This document shows, piece by piece, positions 61,736 through 64,000 of a DNA stretch of 64,000 nucleotides. Position numbers and translations under genes: made by a program. The stretch is taken from contig NC_054084.1 of NCBI RefSeq assembly GCF_017562075.2, forward strand, positions 35,777,999 through 35,841,998, given 5' to 3'. Every line of letters starts with the position of its first letter. The first letter of the stretch is position 1. The notes below the pieces were generated by a model. It was given only the letters and a program-made list of their open reading frames with translations. It was not told the DNA's origin and ran no database searches. This DNA comes from Anopheles merus. Lineage: Eukaryota; Arthropoda; Insecta; Diptera; Culicidae.

Positions 61736-64000
61736 CTGAAAATGGAAGTTTGGGAGAACGAAGTGTCGGTTAGTTAACCAGCATCCAAAGGCGGGAGATA
61801 ACAATCACAACGGCGGGATACGCATGGGGACAACTGTTTCAACACACAGCAGCTCTGGTTTCACCATCACGCGTACCATAATAGTGCTGCTGTACAGACA
61901 GGAACATGCACACACACACACACACACACATACACCAACGGCAGATGATAACACCACTGCACATGAAGAAATGAGATTCTATCAACCAAAAAACGGCCTT
62001 TGGACCGATATGCAAGTTGCTATTTTTGAGCTGTAATATTGAGAAATCACACTCTGCCTTTTCAACACGATCAAATCGAACAAACAGATCAGGGTTAGTG
62101 ACCCAGCAATCGCAATCGCGACGAGGAAAGGTGCCCTAACGCCGTGTGGCGTCCGTATCTCGGCTGCTCTAATTATGACAGCTTCTTGTTTTGGTGGTTC
62201 GAAAAGCTTCGTCAAATCACGTCTAATACACCAATACACAAAAGCGATCACAAAACGATCTTCTTTTTTGTAGGGATTTGCTTTTCTTCCAAGTTGGTTG
62301 GTATTTGTGATTTTACGCATGATCGGGCAACGCGTTAATTATTAGAACCGTGTGTTAGTTAGCAACAGACTGCTATCTGCAAAACGATCGTGAAGATCGT
62401 GTTTACAGTGCCGGATCGTTCTCGAATTGCACCCACCGATCGGGCGAAAGAAAGCGAACAAGCCTCAATATGTCTAGCCGGGAGAAAAGTCATAACCACT
62501 TTAACCACAACCGCCGATCAGTGACTGATCTACTCCCACGTACACCCTTCCCGTGGTTGTGACCTCGCGGACAGTGCAATTAATCGGGTTCTCGGGGTGG
62601 TTGTCGATGGAAACGGTCGATTTAGTGGCGACAGCGCACCGCAAACATGATGTAAAGCTGCGGTTTAGAAGGCGATTAAGTAATAAACTCCCCTCGACCA
62701 AGTGCTCCGTGATCGATGGAGGATGAGCGATCGATGCCCTAGAGCCGGGACACAGGGACGAAGGAACAAAAAAGTGTGTTGTTCGTGTGTTGGCTACATT
62801 GCAAGATCATTAAGAACTACAGAGCTGTGAATGCCCTGAGTCATCATCGTCATGCTGAAGCTGGTCGCTTGAACAACATCGGCCTTTACGCCGCCGGGTC
62901 TACCACCCGGCTTTTGCTCCGGAACCCGATCATCCCCCCTCCCCCCTCCCCTTCGATATCCGTCTACCGAGCTCTCAAGGACATGCCATATTCAAATGGT
63001 TTGGCGGTGAGATGATGCGGTTGTGATCTGTTAAAATATTGATACTGGCTTGCTTCTACGGCCCTGTGTGGTGTGCCGTATGGCAATTAACACAACCATG
63101 CCCGAGGGGAGATGTGAGGGGCTGTATGGTCCAAATGCGTCAGGTTGATAATTAGGCCCTGAAGGTGATGATCATTCCAGCTGGGTTTTCTCTCAACCCA
63201 TACTTGCTCGGTGTGGTACAGACGAATTCTGCTTCCCGTCTCGGCTCCTACTTACACGTTCGCTACCGTATGCGTGGATGGCGCCTACCATTAGAAGTAC
63301 AACTTGTTCTAATTGCAAACTCTGGGATCACTAATGGACTGTAGAGTAAAGGCTTTTAGTGCCCCTCGAGAAGAAGAATTTCGTGCTCCTAAGAGCACGT
63401 GTTGATGTGATTCCAGTTTGCAAACCTTGGGAAAGAGTCGAGCGCAGCGGGAACTAATTAGCACTCGAAACAAGATCAACTTCCTTGTGTACACAATTCC
63501 AAATCTCTTCGGCTTGTGACATGCTAGTTTACAAAACATGTTCCGTTTGCGATTTGCCACTACTCCACAAAGTGTGCTGCAGCTCATTGATTGTTTGGCT
63601 TTGGCAGCAGGAACACGCGTCTGGAACAATAAACATGCAATCTGAGCGTAACACAGCCCTGGTTATTGTTAGTACAGCAAGCACGCGAGATGGTTCCGCT
63701 CTGCAACGAATGGCACTCAGGCTGTCATTCATCGGGTATCAAAAACCCACCCCAAAAACCGCCCACTGCTCTCCATCAAACGAGGTTAATTTCCAACTGT
63801 TCCGGGCCCTTCCCGTGCCCTTTGCAAGAAGCATCCGGAAGAAAATTAAATCCCTCCAATAACCCCCCCCCTATTGTCCTCCAAAATAATGGGCTGGCGT
63901 GTGTGCACATGTTGTTTTGCAATCACAGCTGCCCCGCCGATGCGCCCTGCACGTGTGGATGACGTCAATTGGATCGTGTGTGTGTGTGTGTGAGTGTCTG
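61736..64000. other. Right-hand end of the window, no recognised gene
   Basis: This 2.3 kb holds a short CA run near 61909-61931 and a (GT)n run near 63977-63992. No coding exon, RNA gene or element is recognised. If IP3K continues, this is intron or 5' flank. Confidence 0.45.

Overview
The window is nuclear DNA of a dipteran insect, most probably an Anopheles mosquito of the gambiae type. Genes have short coding exons with GT-AG introns of 60-90 bases or several kilobases, and the noncoding DNA is rich in (CA)n, (CT)n and (AGC)n microsatellites. A copy of a tRNA-derived SINE that I recognise as the Anopheles SINE200 family is present, and several small terminal-inverted-repeat (TIR) elements sit in introns. 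There are no bacterial-type features such as operons, ribosome binding sites or CRISPR.

Layout: (1) 0.5-10.2 kb, plus strand: a five-exon rolling stone (rost)-like membrane protein gene. (2) 10.2-23.2 kb: 13 kb without a recognised gene, holding one speculative two-exon minus-strand reading. (3) 23.2-34.8 kb, plus strand: a second five-exon rost-like gene with the same intron phases as the first. Its 8.9 kb second intron is a nest of transposable elements. (4) 36.0-38.8 kb, plus: thioredoxin (Trx-2). (5) 39.8-40.8 kb, minus: a short coilin-like nuclear protein. (6) 41.8-42.9 kb, minus: a TMEM53/DUF829 protein. (7) 44.2-46.6 kb, plus: the AP endonuclease Rrp1/APE1 with a long basic N-terminal region. 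(8) 47.9-49.0 kb, plus: ALKBH4, a 2-oxoglutarate dioxygenase. (9) 50.6 kb to at least 52.9 kb, minus: inositol 1,4,5-trisphosphate 3-kinase. A probable upstream coding exon lies at 61.6 kb, and the 5' end is probably beyond the window.

Most of these genes are unrelated housekeeping neighbours. The clear functional theme is the pair of rost-like paralogues; Drosophila rost acts in myoblast fusion. Rrp1 and ALKBH4 are adjacent and both belong to DNA/protein damage or demethylation families, but nothing in the sequence shows that they cooperate.

I found no novel multi-gene system. The best leads are: the nested transposons, including a 425 bp TIR element with an exact 7 bp target duplication and a Cys-containing open frame; a coilin-like protein that lacks the usual C-terminal domain but carries a duplicated motif; phase-symmetric cassette-like exons in the Rrp1 tail; in-frame short introns in Rrp1 and TMEM53; and a 20-residue upstream ORF before ALKBH4. 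All splice sites were read by eye and have no transcript support here.
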